A stretch of 57,500 nucleotides of DNA, from assembly GCF_964340395.1 (NCBI RefSeq), contig NC_135555.1, positions 2,287,501 to 2,345,000 of the forward strand, given 5' to 3'. Below are positions 15,284-38,971 of this stretch, piece after piece. A model generated the notes under the pieces. That model had not been told where the DNA came from. It did no database searches and saw nothing but the letters and a program-made list of their open reading frames with translations. The stretch's first letter is position 1; every line of letters begins with the position of its first letter. This DNA is from Glandiceps talaboti. Lineage: Eukaryota; Hemichordata; Enteropneusta; Spengelidae. The translations under genes and the position numbers were made by a program.

Positions 15284-15465
15284 TCCTTTATAACACCATT
15301 GTGCATTCGAAACATTCCTCTCAGTGTAATCAATCACTTCGTTCGTCTCCTTGGCGTATCCAACCATGTCCCTGCCCTGTGTGTTACTGCCCTCAACGGT
15401 CGCTATGATATAAAAGTGAATGTTTTTTCCGTCGACCTCAGACCTTCTACACGGGTCATCCACGT
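15284..15465 (-). other. Candidate minus-strand exon of unknown family
   Basis: After an acceptor (TTTGATATTCAG) the minus strand is open for 60 codons. It begins VDDPCRRSEVDGKNIHFYI and includes ATVEGSNTQGRDMVGYAKE and QWCYKGG before a TAG at 15280. A weak donor (GGAG then GTTAGC) precedes that stop. The composition looks like a real extracellular domain piece, but no start codon is present, so an upstream exon inside GDAP1-A intron 1 would be needed. The opposite strand is also open here, which lowers confidence. Confidence 0.3.
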
Positions 15466-15550
15466 CTGAATATCAAATTACTAATACATTTCAATATAGG
15501 AATTTAATAATAACAACGAATTCACGGCAACCATTACTGTGGACATTAAG

Positions 15551-21446
<5,896 letters not shown>

Positions 21447-21609
21447 AGTCTACTCAATAGTGTAGAGACGGTACACCAACCCAAAAAAAACTGTAAAACC
21501 TTTCGTCGCGTGCATTTTCAATTCTTGTTCTTCGTTGCTGTCGATATTATGTTTTCAATGACTTGCAATGACTTCCATCGTGCTCCGGCGATGTTACTAT
21601 TTTTCGTCT

Positions 21610-21615
21610 AATAAA
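21610..21615 (+). promoter_or_regulatory. Polyadenylation signal for GDAP1-A
   Basis: AATAAA lies 164 bases after the stop codon of copy A. Confidence 0.6.
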
Positions 21616-23114
21616 AGCTAATCGTTTGTCCATTTGATAGCATTTCAGCTACTACTATTAAACACCACCACCACTACAAATACATCTTCCGTTGTTCAAC
21701 GATACTAGTTCAGAAGGTTACAGCTATCTTTAATAATCTTACTACAATAGATGAAATTTGCATAATCGAATTGAAGGCAGTAATTTGATTACAATATCAA
21801 CTTGAAGTTCAAGTACTAATACAGGCCGAACTGTATTCACTCTGTAAAATGGCCATGACTTTAAGTTGACACAACTACTTACACTACTGAACATACGGAG
21901 CAATATTAATGTATAGTGTATCAAAAACCTTCGGATATTGACAACCAATATCACACTGCCTCATCACTATTACTATGGTCAGTTCAGAAATTTTTAATAA
22001 CACTTTTCATTTTCCAAATGAAAAGTTTATGGTAGCTGCCATTAGGCTCCACAGAATGTCACCGTGTTTTTGCCACAGTGGGGTGGTTCAATACAATGAT
22101 GTACTTAGAGTAAGACGTTCTGTACAGATACACAATAAGAGACAGCGATGACGGATAACGATGATAACAACTACGTGCAATAGAGGAATTGGCATGGGTC
22201 CCCCTGTATAACTGCTTGTAATAGGCAATACCCATGGATCTTCTATTAAACTGGCATAAATCGTTTTCCCATGTAGTGAGTTACTAAACACTAGCCAGGT
22301 TGCATGAAACCATCTTGCGTGCTGATTGAAGAAAGTTGGGATCGAGTCTTAATGTGATTTAGATTAAGTTTTAAATTCTCAGGCTGAGTTGCCATCATTT
22401 TTGCCACAGTACGGAACTGATGAGCTAGGGAAACAAATATAGCCTTGACGAGACAGTATCGTATAAACAAATATTTTTTGTAAAACAAAATGATACATTA
22501 GCAAGTTTTTACCGATGAAAATGTTGTTTTACACCAAGGGCATTCTATACATATTGGAATTACATAAATAGATTGAAACTTTAAAGTAATTTAACATCTA
22601 AGTTTTAAACCAATGTAAGTAACAATTTTAGCCTTATAGTCACAACTTACACTGCTATTGTTTCTGCGGTTTGAGGGTTTGAATACGTTTCACGCGAATT
22701 TTTGTTGATTGATGGAATTTTTTGACGGCATACAGATTCTATATTTAACATGTTGAATCAACTCAACGGACGGTAACCAGGGATTATTGCAGTCACTGAC
22801 CTATTTTGATAATTTTGTTCAACCATACATCATCTTGGACATGTTGAAATATGCATCATATTGTCACAAAGAATTAATCTATGTGTGTTATTTAATTGAA
22901 TTAATAAAAACTTATTTTGAAAGTGAATTTTATTTTGTTTTGCGTCATACGTACTTTTTCTGCTTGATTCTCATCGAAACAAATATAATGTATGTATGTA
23001 TGTATGTATGTATGTATGTATGTATGTATGTATGTATGTATGTATGTATGTATGTATGTATGTATGCATGCATGCATGCACATGCATGCATGCATGCATG
23101 CAGGTATGTATGTA

Positions 23115-23146
<32 letters not shown>

Positions 23147-24032
23147 GATGTATGTATGTGTGTGTGTGTATGTATATGTGTGTGTGTGTGTACGTGTATA
23201 CATGTATGCAGGCAGGTAGGTAGGTATTTATTTATGTGTGTTTGTGTGTGTGTATGTGTGTACATTGCTCAATTTTATATTATTTTTATAGTATACTATA
23301 CATTCCACTGTCTATTTCAATAGACGAGTTTATTATCAAGTTGAAGAATTCAAGGACTTGACATTAAAAGAATCAACATTACGTAAGTTAATTACTACTA
23401 AGTGCACAACGAAGTACGTAAAAACAAGAATACCAAAATATATATCATTTTAATGTATTGTATCAACTATATGGTAAAGTTATTAAAGTTAAGACCCACT
23501 ATAAAGAAGTGTTCAGATAGATTCAGTCTGTAATTTGATTTCAATATGCCCATTCTACCGATTCATGACAGTTGTATTATTTTAATAGCTTTCGACCTAA
23601 GTCCACAGCTCTGTTTATTCTCCTAACCTGTTTACAAGACAATAGAGATTATCTCTTTAAATTTAACCGTGACAGCTGACTAACCACGTGACGTGGTCCA
23701 TTGTCTTTTATTCGCATTACAATCAAATGTAACAATCGACCTTGTATCTTACTCGTCGTCATCAGTGGTGGCTGGCCGCACCTGTAGATGAACATACCCT
23801 GTAACACAGAACAGAACAGAACAGAACAGAACAGAGGGTTACGTGCCCTGAATGCTTATGTTTGCCAAGTACTTTACTCCAGTGATACATGGTGACCTGA
23901 CATGACCCCTATTGAGAGATAGGAAGGACAAGAATGTGTATACCGGATAAAGCTTCGCTGTAAATTACAGCACAATTAGCAGAGAGGTAATAACCGTGTT
24001 GACAACAGTCATCCAGTACTAGTAGAAAAAAC
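21616..24032. other. Spacer between GDAP1 copies A and B
   Basis: No gene was recognised. The spacer contains the TATG microsatellite at 22988-23262 and five ACAGA pentamers near 23813-23836. The promoter of copy B must lie near its 3' end, but no TATA element is obvious. Confidence 0.5.
22988..23262. repeat. (TATG)n / (GCAT)n / (TG)n compound microsatellite
   Basis: Pure TATG repeats to about 23065 are followed by GCAT repeats and then TG-rich runs mixed with TATG. Met-Tyr-Val-Cys frames over it are repeat translations. Confidence 0.95.
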
Positions 24033-26418
24033 ATGGCACACAACGACCTGTTATTGTATGATATAGAGTACTCGTTTTACTCACAAAGAGTAAGTGTTCC
24101 ATTTTTTTGTTAATTTTGCATAAACTGTTCGGAATTTTAGTTTTGTTTTGCCAACGACCCCACTTTGATTGTACTCTAGTTTGACCATTGCCCCTTAGGG
24201 GGCATCGGATCGATATCATGGAAGTTTGTATGTTGTTTTGTAGACGTCTGTCGGTGTTATATCTGCTTGCATACCGTGGGTCATACAACATACAACTGCA
24301 AGCTGTATTGGGTGCAGTATCATATTTGAAGGCAATGAGTGGGTGTTCGGAGCTGAAAAAATGCCTTTCTGGTTAGGGTATTTGTTTAAAATAAATTGTT
24401 GATAAACCACTATATGTAAGGACGATATATTCATAGAGTACGCTCAAGGTGCCCTTTGCCTCTGTCACCATGATAACTGACAATCAAGGCCTCTAAATCT
24501 TACAAGTTTAACTCTTTACTGTTCATCAATTACTGTACATAGTACACTGTGCATTGAATTTTTGCTAATGTTTATTCAGAACATCAATGCTTGCGTCGTC
24601 CCTAGATATTCATTTTTGGAAACATTCATAGACGGGTCACATATTCCAAAGCCTTCGTCATATAAGGTTGTCTGTAACAGAATAAGATTAAACGAAAAAA
24701 CTGTAGATGTCTCCGATCGTCTATGAATCGTGTATTGTATACGCCCCAAAATGGTTTATATGCGAGTATGCATGGAAACAGTTCATTGGTGTGTTTAGGG
24801 ACCCATTTTACATGTAGTGCGAGGCTGCTGTTCAGTTGAACTCGTGACAGATAGTAACCAATATGTTAATACATCCTCAGACAAGTCTGGTGGTAGCTCT
24901 ACGTGCTTATGTAGTATTGTATGTATCGTATGTATTGTAGGTACTGTAGCAGCTCACAATACAGTCTATGAATACATGATACTGACAATGTTCAAAACAG
25001 CTGGACATAAAACGCTAGCAATTTACTTATCGTCGTATCAAGGTCAAAGGTGCCATCTATATCGTGTCTGTCTTTCAGTGAAAGTAGAGTCGTGTCCTAC
25101 ATACATTCTTCAGTAGTTAACCTTTGACCTTTGATATATTCTGAACCCAACATGCTGGCTTGATTAGTCAAATGATCACTGGGTGTTAGAGGGCGCTAAC
25201 ACACATGGTGTTGTGAAAGTGATTTAGACAACATTGAACACATATTTTGTTCTGCAACATTATGAGAAATATTTATTTTGGCACATGACGGTAACATGAC
25301 GACCATACAGTGTTTCAGAAATCATTTTTCTACAAGTTAAAAGTTTCTACATTTTATTACAAAATCAAAATTTGCAGTTTCCAAGTATATTCTTTTTTAG
25401 TAAAATTAATCGTTGCATTTTAGGGGAGCGATTATGCAATAAACGCATATACCTGTTGCTACTCTGTAATTCTTCATTGTCTCGTCAGGTAAGGATGGCG
25501 TTAGCTGCCAAAAGGTTGAGCTATCGTAAATATCATATTAGGTATGGACAATTCGAACACATAACACCTTGGTATATGCGCATTAACCCACTTGGAAAGG
25601 TTCCCGTACTAGTTGACGATAACACGGTTGTTACTGACTCAGAAAGAATCATTCAATACCTGGATGACATCTTCCCTGACAGTAAGTAATTTGATTTGTG
25701 AATACAATATTTCTCTGTAAACATTCTGACAAGAGTATAGAGTGGTGTGGTGTGGTAAGGTGTGGTGTGGTGTGGTGTGGTAAGGTGTGGTGTGGTGTGG
25801 TGTGGTGCGGTGCGGTGCGGTGCGGTGTGTGGTGTGGTGTAGTGCGGTGCGGTGCGGTGCGGTGTGTGGTGTGGTGTGGTGTGAAGTGGTGTGATGGGAT
25901 GCAGTTTTGTGTAGTGGTGCAGTGTAATGATGGGTGTACACACACGAAATCAAGCACATACATACATACATACATACATACATACATACATACATACATA
26001 CATACATACATACATACATACATACATCTACATTATTGTATATCAACTAAAGACTGATACAAGCTGCTCGGATCCCTTCTTCATTGATATTAAATGTTTT
26101 TTGTCACACCTTTATATAGCTATCAGACTTACCCCCGATGAATCAACACACAAAGGACGTCGCTGCAAATATTTCAAGAAACTTTGTTCAAAAATCGACT
26201 CTGAAGTACTAACAACAAGTGTTCCTTTGCTACAACAAATATCCGGTTCCGAACACGTCATATCCGCTTTTGCACCCAATGTGATGAAGGAAAGTAGGAA
26301 AGGTACAGTGAGTATGACGAATTATAGAATCTGAAGTTATACAGCTTTGTTAGACTAATTAAATCCGTGAATTAATATCCTTCGATTTTTTTTGCACCCG
26401 TGATCAATTTTGTGATCA

Positions 26419-26489
<71 letters not shown>

Positions 26490-26551
26490 GGTGGTGGTGG
26501 TGGTGGTGGTGGTGGTGGTGGTGGTGATGGTGGTGGTGGTGGTGGTGGTGG

Positions 26552-26586
<35 letters not shown>

Positions 26587-26679
26587 GTGATGGTGGTGGT
26601 GGTGGTGGTGGTGGTGGTGGTGGTGATGATGATGATGATGATGATGATAATGAGGAGGAGGAGGAAAGGGAGGATCGTT

Positions 26680-26727
<48 letters not shown>

Positions 26728-27216
26728 AGCAGCATTATCAGCATCATCATAATCATCATCATCATCATCATCAATGATTTCATTCTCCAACCCATTACAG
26801 TATTCCGTGACGTCATACCAGCTAAATGTGAAGAGTATGCAAAGGCGCATCCTGATTTGAAAGAGGCTTACCAGAAAAAGAGTGAATGGGGGAGCAAGTA
26901 CACCCTTGACCCGGATGTTGACGAGTTACAGATGATGTTACATTTGACAGATGACGTCATGAGTAAATTGGAAATAGAAATTGAAAGAAATTATGAAAAT
27001 TGCATGGAAGGTAAAGAGTATGAAAATGAATTTAATACAGTAATTTTGAGATGGAATATGTATTCATATAGGTCGATTGTACAATTTACTACAAAATGAC
27101 GAAATTGGAGGGAGGGAGGAAGAAAGGAGAGTGAAGTAGGAAAGCTCAGAGATACTTGATTTGATAACGAGTGTGTATTAATACAAAATATATGGACAGA
27201 CAGAATTAATTGATTG

Positions 27217-27264
<48 letters not shown>

Positions 27265-27431
27265 GTCGGTCGGTCAGTCGGTTGTTCGTTTGGGTAGTTG
27301 GTTGGTTGGTTGGTTGGTTATTTGTTTGTTTGTTTGTTTGTTTGTTTGTTTGTTTGTTTGTTTGTTTGTTAGTTAGTTTGTTTGTTTGATTGGTCGATCG
27401 GTCGATCGACTAAGTGACTTGTTCACTGGCT

Positions 27432-27476
<45 letters not shown>

Positions 27477-27979
27477 CAGGACTGCCTGACTGACTGACTG
27501 ACTGACTGACTGACTGACTAGCCGATTGACTAATCGAGCTGACAAATGACAAATCCAAGGCAACTTTTTTGCATTATTATTTAAATTTTCACATTTTTCT
27601 CTTGCAAGGTGAAATACAGTGGCTGTGTGGGGAGAATTTCACCTCAGCTGATATTTATTGGTCAGTGACATTGTATCGTCTCGAGCAGCTCGGTTTGGAG
27701 AAGCGATATTGGGCTGATGGAAAACGCCCTCGTGTGGAGGAATACTACAAACAAGTCAAAAATGACAAGAACTTCATAAAATCCAAACCATCTCTATTTG
27801 TAGTCCTAATAGACATGGTCAAACCTAAGTTACCATGGATACTTGCCATTGTAGCCACTGCAGTAGTAGGATTCGGTGTAGGATATGCACTGACGAAAGG
27901 CAAAGGTGGAAACGTCATAACCCATCTCCAACCATTTCCTCTGTCGGTCAATGATGTAATTTGGGTTTGGAAGGACTAA
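24033..27979 (+). CDS. GDAP1: GDAP1-like protein, copy B (GST fold, membrane-anchored)
   Basis: Five exons: 24033-24089, 25489-25681, 26120-26302, 26801-27010 and 27609-27979, with phases 0, 1, 1, 1. They give 337 residues. The tiny first exon was found by its pattern: ATGG start, MAHNDLLLYDIEYSFYSQR, then GTAAGT. It joins VRMALAAKRLSYRKYHI in exon 2, matching the opening of the GST N-terminal domain. NPLGKVPVLVDD follows. Exon 4 carries KCEEYAKAHPDLKEAYQKK, the family insertion. Exon 5 carries WLCGENFTSADIYWSVTLYR and RYWADGKRPRVEEYY, the best match to vertebrate GDAP1 in this array. A membrane helix spans about residues 289-309 (PWILAIVATAVVGFGVGYAL), followed by about 28 residues. It is likely a mitochondrial outer membrane protein, by family knowledge. 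Exon 4 is preceded by a long trinucleotide repeat that is open in the same frame. Confidence 0.9.
25740..25895. repeat. (GGTGT)n pentanucleotide repeat in GDAP1-B intron 2
   Basis: Repeated GTGTG/GGTGC pentamers begin about 60 bases after exon 2. The same pentamer follows exon 2 of copy C. Confidence 0.95.
25957..26028. repeat. (ACAT)n microsatellite
   Basis: About 70 bases of pure ACAT in GDAP1-B intron 2. Confidence 0.95.
26418..26775. repeat. Long trinucleotide repeat (GAT/GGT/ATC) in GDAP1-B intron 3
   Basis: Blocks of GAT, GGT, GAT, GGT, GAT, then GGA, ATC, CAG and ATC trinucleotides run for about 360 bases with hardly any length error. Poly-Met, Asp, Val, Gly, His and Ile frames result. 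The Met/Val frame stays open from 26419 into exon 4. Confidence 0.97.
27213..27540. repeat. Tetranucleotide mosaic in GDAP1-B intron 4
   Basis: Successive runs of GATT, GGTT, GTTT, GACA and GACT tetramers. Confidence 0.95.
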
Positions 27980-30891
27980 AACCATCAAAACTGTTAACCT
28001 CTTCAGTGCCAAAACGTTCCGCCAAAAATTATCTTCAGTTAATCCCCACCAAAAATTGTCGTCTGAGTTAAATTTTCTGTAAATTGTTTGGCTAATCTCG
28101 GCCATATTTAAGACGACAACAATATTATTGATCTTTCTTGCTTAATTAATTTGAAAACCTTGCTGAAAAAAATAACAACATTTACAAAAAGGGAACTTTT
28201 AAAATAATGAAACTAGACAGTATTTACTGAAGCGATTAAGTATGGTACGTCGTACATGCATATGTGTCATATGGACAAAAGGGTTCTAAGTTGAAATCAT
28301 GAATCACAACAGAAGAAATTCGCAACTTATGTACTCAAAAATTGACATTTTTATAGTTTGTTTTTTTTTATTTTGGGAATATTTATAGATAGTAGGTTTC
28401 GGGGAGAGCAAAGATTAATATTGGATGTTATGCCATTGGATAAAATCAACAGAAGAAGAACCAGTATATTGTTGATAACGTCAGAGACAACCAGTAGTAG
28501 AACACCATAGATTCGAGGAAAGGGGTATTTTTAAATCGAACAGATATTTAGGCTTTGTACCATGTTTGCTGACTAAGATTGGTACATGTGTATTTAATTT
28601 CAAGTAGAAAAGATTAGAAGGTGTTTGAGTAGCAGAATTGCTCCTAGAAATGACGTCAGTGAACTTTCATCGTCACTTATCATGTATAGAATTTTGATTC
28701 ATAAAAAAAAACAATTTTATTCTGTACCACCCAAGATGATGTGGCTGGATTTAGTGATGACTGTTGAAGAACTTTAATCATATATTACTATCGGGAAAAG
28801 ACTTGAATTTCTGTAGTCAAAGTCAATTTAGGGGTCAAAGAATCTAATCATTTCTACTTTTCATGCAGCGTGTCATATGAGAACAAGGTAATGTCGACAC
28901 GAGCTCGCTATGATTATCTTTCCCTATGGCTAAAATTGTAAACTTACGTATAAATGTATACTTTCACATTCCCTTTGTCATTTGAAGGTTGATGACTTGT
29001 AACATTCATTTATATATGTAAATCATAATAAAACTAACTTACTTGTTTTCCTTGACCTTAAGGTGCTAAGCTAGCTGATATAGTTGTTACTGGGACAAAC
29101 AAGTAGTCTCCAAGAAGTTGTAACTCGATTGTATCTACTTTACACTTTCAATCTCATTCACACCAACACAGTCACATATAACAGATCTGGCATCAATCGA
29201 ACGATATGGGGAATTAATTGAGTTCGTACACGGTCTACTTCTAAGTCAAGATTACAGGCTCAGACCCTGGCTCAGACCTTAGACTTGTTTTAGCAGTTTC
29301 CAACTTAAGTATAGACTGTCAACAGTCGTCTTCACTTTTTTTTGTAATTTATCTTTAATACTTTTGTTGCCGCTGACATTAATAGAATTAAAACATAGTG
29401 TGTGCTGAAAGTTCATGAAGTCAAAACAGACGCTAGATTATATTTTATGTGTTCGAATCCTCAGTGAGTAGCGCGTGTTCTGTTTGTACGTGCATTGTGC
29501 ATGCTGACTATTAGATTACATGTCATAGGTTATGTATTCCCACACAATTAGTATTTAAATAACACATTTCAGAAAGTTTTTTTAGGAATACGACAAAATA
29601 TAATCTGCGTCTGAATACAGATTAATCTGCGTCTGAATACAGACTAACTTAAGTAGTCAAATATAGTTTATGTCTAGAGCCACTAGTCAAGAATGAAATT
29701 TGATCATTTAAAATTCACAACTATTCACAAACTAGCATTCTTCAATGAAATTGGCCAATCACAGCCGCGGTTTATCACATCTAAAATCGATTGACCCGAG
29801 TTGACCTCAATTAAGTACCCAATATTGTTAGGATACGTATGTATCATAGACACTAAGTGATAAAACTTAGAGTTGAAGTGGTCTGGCTCTACTGTGCACT
29901 GACCTGACCTGATATAGGTCATACTGGGTTGTCATGGCCAGACATGGTCTGAATAGAACTTTAACGTTGAATGTGTACAAGCATGTATACCGACATTACA
30001 AGTTTCAAATTTTGAAATGTACATACTGACAACGAAGTGTCCCGCGGTACAATATCAAAATGTCATCTATTTCTACCATGACTACCTAAACAATGTTAAC
30101 GACGAGATTCCGTGGAGGTAGAAATATTACCTCCATGATATTTCCACATTTGAATACATAACTTATAGTTTATGCATTATCACATAAAACTTCCAATCTA
30201 TATTGATTTTGGTATATGTATCCAGGTGTACAGAAATAACGTTACACTTCCTAAAGAAATGGACCAGCTGTTCACCATACTGTAAATGGATGATGGACAG
30301 ATGGTTATGTATACCGATGGCTGTCCGCGGTACACTTTACCATCTGTGTGGGACAATACTATGAAGTTGCACATGCGTAAACAACGTGACTTCACATCCC
30401 TGGAGAAGTTGAAAGCTACCCCCAAGTATTTTATTGCAGTATAAATTTTGAATTTATTTGTTGTATAAATTTTGAATGTATTTGTAACTATTCACCTGCA
30501 CAGATCAGTCTTTATCATGAAATGTTTTCGTGTTTTAACTGTAGGATAATCCTAAAATATATTTGTGTTTGTTTATTGGCCAATATTCGTGTCTCTATTA
30601 ATGTATACATACGTGCCGATTTCAATATCTACTTCGCTCTGCTGTGTTCCATTATATTAAGGAACTTTAAAAAGGTGGGTTTGCATGCCCTGTATTAGCA
30701 TACGTGTCGTCACATGGTCGTTTTCAATAGTCTACACAAGCGAAGTGCTAATCGGGGTCACAGCCAGGACAAGTAACACTGATATATTAGTATTCTGGGC
30801 TGTTGTTGACTTCATTTCAGCACTTTCAGCAAATCAACCTGTACACCCGTTCTATGCAATCACTACTGTGAAGCCAGAAATAACTGCTACA
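27980..30891. other. Spacer between GDAP1 copies B and C, with a distal poly(A) signal
   Basis: No gene was recognised. AATAAA at 29027-29032, about 1.05 kb after the stop, is the clearest poly(A) signal seen for copy B. A 22-base unit (TAATCTGCGTCTGAATACAG plus two bases) is exactly doubled at 29601-29644. Near 30440-30487 a TATAAATTTTGAAT motif is also doubled. Confidence 0.5.
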
Positions 30892-36293
<5,402 letters not shown>

Positions 36294-36441
36294 TGTTGTA
36301 ACGAGATATGCAATGCCATATCAGTATCACGTTTATACCTCAGGGTGGATAGTCCCCCATAATGTGTGTACGGTAGTGGCATATTGACCCCCAAGCATAT
36401 TTTCTTTATGCAGTAAATGATTCGGAAGTAGATCTCACTGA

Positions 36442-36447
36442 AATAAA
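36442..36447 (+). promoter_or_regulatory. Polyadenylation signal for GDAP1-C
   Basis: AATAAA lies about 150 bases after the stop codon of copy C. Confidence 0.55.
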
Positions 36448-37734
36448 CTGTGAATTTTGATATTCGAAACAAGATCTCAGTTACAATAAATTAGTATCTG
36501 TAAACTTAGTAACAATAAAAAATATGTATAATTTAGGAATAATAAATTGGATGTACTAACAAATAACATGTAGATCTTCTCATCGACTTTTATTTGACCA
36601 TAACAAATGAAAGCAGATATTGCTGTCTTAACATTTACGCTACTGTAGTTTGTTGTTATATATATAATAGGCTCTGTAGATTTGTAGAGTTTGTGATTTA
36701 TAAGATTATTTACCCAGCCAAGTAATGTTATTTACTACAGAATATGTTATCGATAAATGATTTTGTGCCGTATCTAGCCAACATACTTGCAACAATTACC
36801 TAGATCAGAGTATTATCATTTAGATGTAACGATAGTGTGAAAAATGACATGACAATGAAAACGAGTTTAGCGAAGCCAAGTATTGTGTAAGATATTTCTG
36901 ATTTTGTGAAAAGAGAAATGGAAATCTTGAAAGAGTCACCAGTTGTGATAGTGGTTGGTCTTTCCACAGGGAAAGTTCATCATATTTTGGCTCCAAAATA
37001 ATTCATTATTCATTGTATGTTAGGCATGCAAACTTTAAATTCCGTTCCATTTTATTGCTATGTGGACATACTGTATGTACTTTGGTCCTTACCATAGTAT
37101 TCATCTCAGACCACTATAGAAAGGTCTGAGATATCATACATAAGCTTGTCAATAACACAAATCCTCATTTACATATATTAGCTGGGTTTCGGACAGAGTT
37201 CTTCCACCTGATAAAGGCCATAACCTTTTGTAGTTATTTCTTATAGAGAATGTACATGTTCTTGTCTTTACATAGGGCCCTGAAATATGTATGTATTCCA
37301 TGTGCCTATCGCTCTGTCTGACTATCTCTCTCTTTTTGTTTCTCATTCTCTCTATGTATCTCTCTGAGTCACACTGCCTCAGCCTCGTCTCTGTATTGCT
37401 CTCTATATCTTTGTCTCTGTCTCTGTCTCCCTCCCCCCTCTCCCCCCCCTCCCCCTCTCTCTCTCCCTCCCCCTCCCTCCTTTCCTTGTATGTACTAGAG
37501 TTATGTATATATTACACAAATTGCTATCACTGGATGATGGTATGCTTTACTGACAATATTATTTAGTATCTAAGGCAATAATGAATAGACAATAAATAGG
37601 ATTATTTCAATCCTAAATATATTACCATATAAACTGTGTATATGTGCATACTGTTTCAATGGCTGTATTTCATATTTTCCCAATCCCCAATCAAATAACA
37701 AATCAAACTGATACACATCCATGCATACTTATAA

Positions 37735-37860
37735 TTCACACATACACAAAAACCCACCCACATACCCACCCACCCACAGACATATCCACATGCATACACA
37801 CACATACATAGACACACATACATGCACACACACACGCGCGCATGCACACACACACACACA

Positions 37861-37892
<32 letters not shown>

Positions 37893-38240
37893 GACTTGCG
37901 GTGTGTCGTTCTATTCCATATTAAATATACTATATATCTTGCCTTGATATCCTAAGAGAAACAATGTTGATTTGAAATGTCAGGATTGAATTTATTTATC
38001 AGGACTGTTTTACTCATTACCTTTGCACTCCTACATACACACACACATACATACATACATACATACATACATACATACATACATACATACATACATACAT
38101 ACATGCATATATACATACATACATACATACATACATACATACATACATACATACATACATGTACATACATACATGCATGCATGCATGCACGCACGCACGC
38201 ACACACACACACACATACATACACATCCATCCATCCATCC
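37735..38240. repeat. CA-rich microsatellite and (ACAT)n array
   Basis: CACA/CCCA runs at 37735-37892 are followed, after 140 bases, by ACAT tetramers at 38034-38180 that end in GCAT, GCAC and CATC variants. Confidence 0.95.
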
Positions 38241-38443
38241 AGCTACACATACAAACCCACATGTATTTCAAGATTAATCATGTCAAATGACATCAAACGT
38301 TTATTTCATGAACTACTACACTTGAGTATTTCTTTCAATCGAACATCAAATAAACATGAAGTGCATAAGTAAACCCCAAAAACGTTGTCTACTAGTCTAG
38401 ATGAATAAACAGGGTAAACAAGAAATAAGTAAAACATACATTT

Positions 38444-38971
38444 ACCCTGTCACAGCAATTCTCTACATTTACCGTCAGAGATTCTCTACATTTACCCTGT
38501 CACAGCGATTCTCTACATTTACCCTGTCACAACAATTCTCTACATTTACCCTGTCACAGCAATTCTCTACATTTACTGTCAGAGATTCTCTACATTTACC
38601 CTGTCACAGCGATTCTCTACATTTACCGTCACAGAGATTCTCTACATTCACCCTGTCACAGCAATTCTCTACATTTACCCTGTCACAGCGATTCTCTACA
38701 TTTACCCGATCACAGCAATTCTCTACATTTACCCTGTCACAGCGATTCTCTACATTTACCGTCAGAGATTCTCTACATTTACTGTCACAGCGATTCTCTA
38801 CATTTATTCTGTCACAGCGATTCTCTACATTTACCCGATCAGTGATTCTCTACATTTACCCGCTCACAGCGATTCTCTACATTTACCGGATCACAGTGAT
38901 TCTCTACATTTATTCTGTCACAGCGATTCTCTACATTTACCCTGTCACAGCGATTCTCTACATTTACCCTG
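38444..38971. repeat. 27-bp minisatellite, about 20 copies
   Basis: The unit is CCCTGTCACAGCGATTCTCT followed by ACATTTA. Several copies are shortened to about 23 bases (CCGTCAGAGATTCTCTACAT), and CCGATCACAG variants occur. The open frame over it is repeat translation. Confidence 0.93.

Noticed and set aside
24975-25059. GST-like first exon for GDAP1-B ending YQGQRCHLYR
   Set aside because: The donor would be a weak GTCTGT, and a far better first exon with GTAAGT and the expected motif is present at 24033-24089.
26400-26850. Poly-His, poly-Asp and poly-Gly proteins
   Set aside because: They are translations of GAT/GGT/ATC trinucleotide tracts on both strands.
30685-30891. Upstream in-frame ATG extending GDAP1-C by 69 residues
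   Set aside because: The extension has no counterpart in copies A and B. The ATG at 30892 has a strong context and yields the shared MA(D) start.
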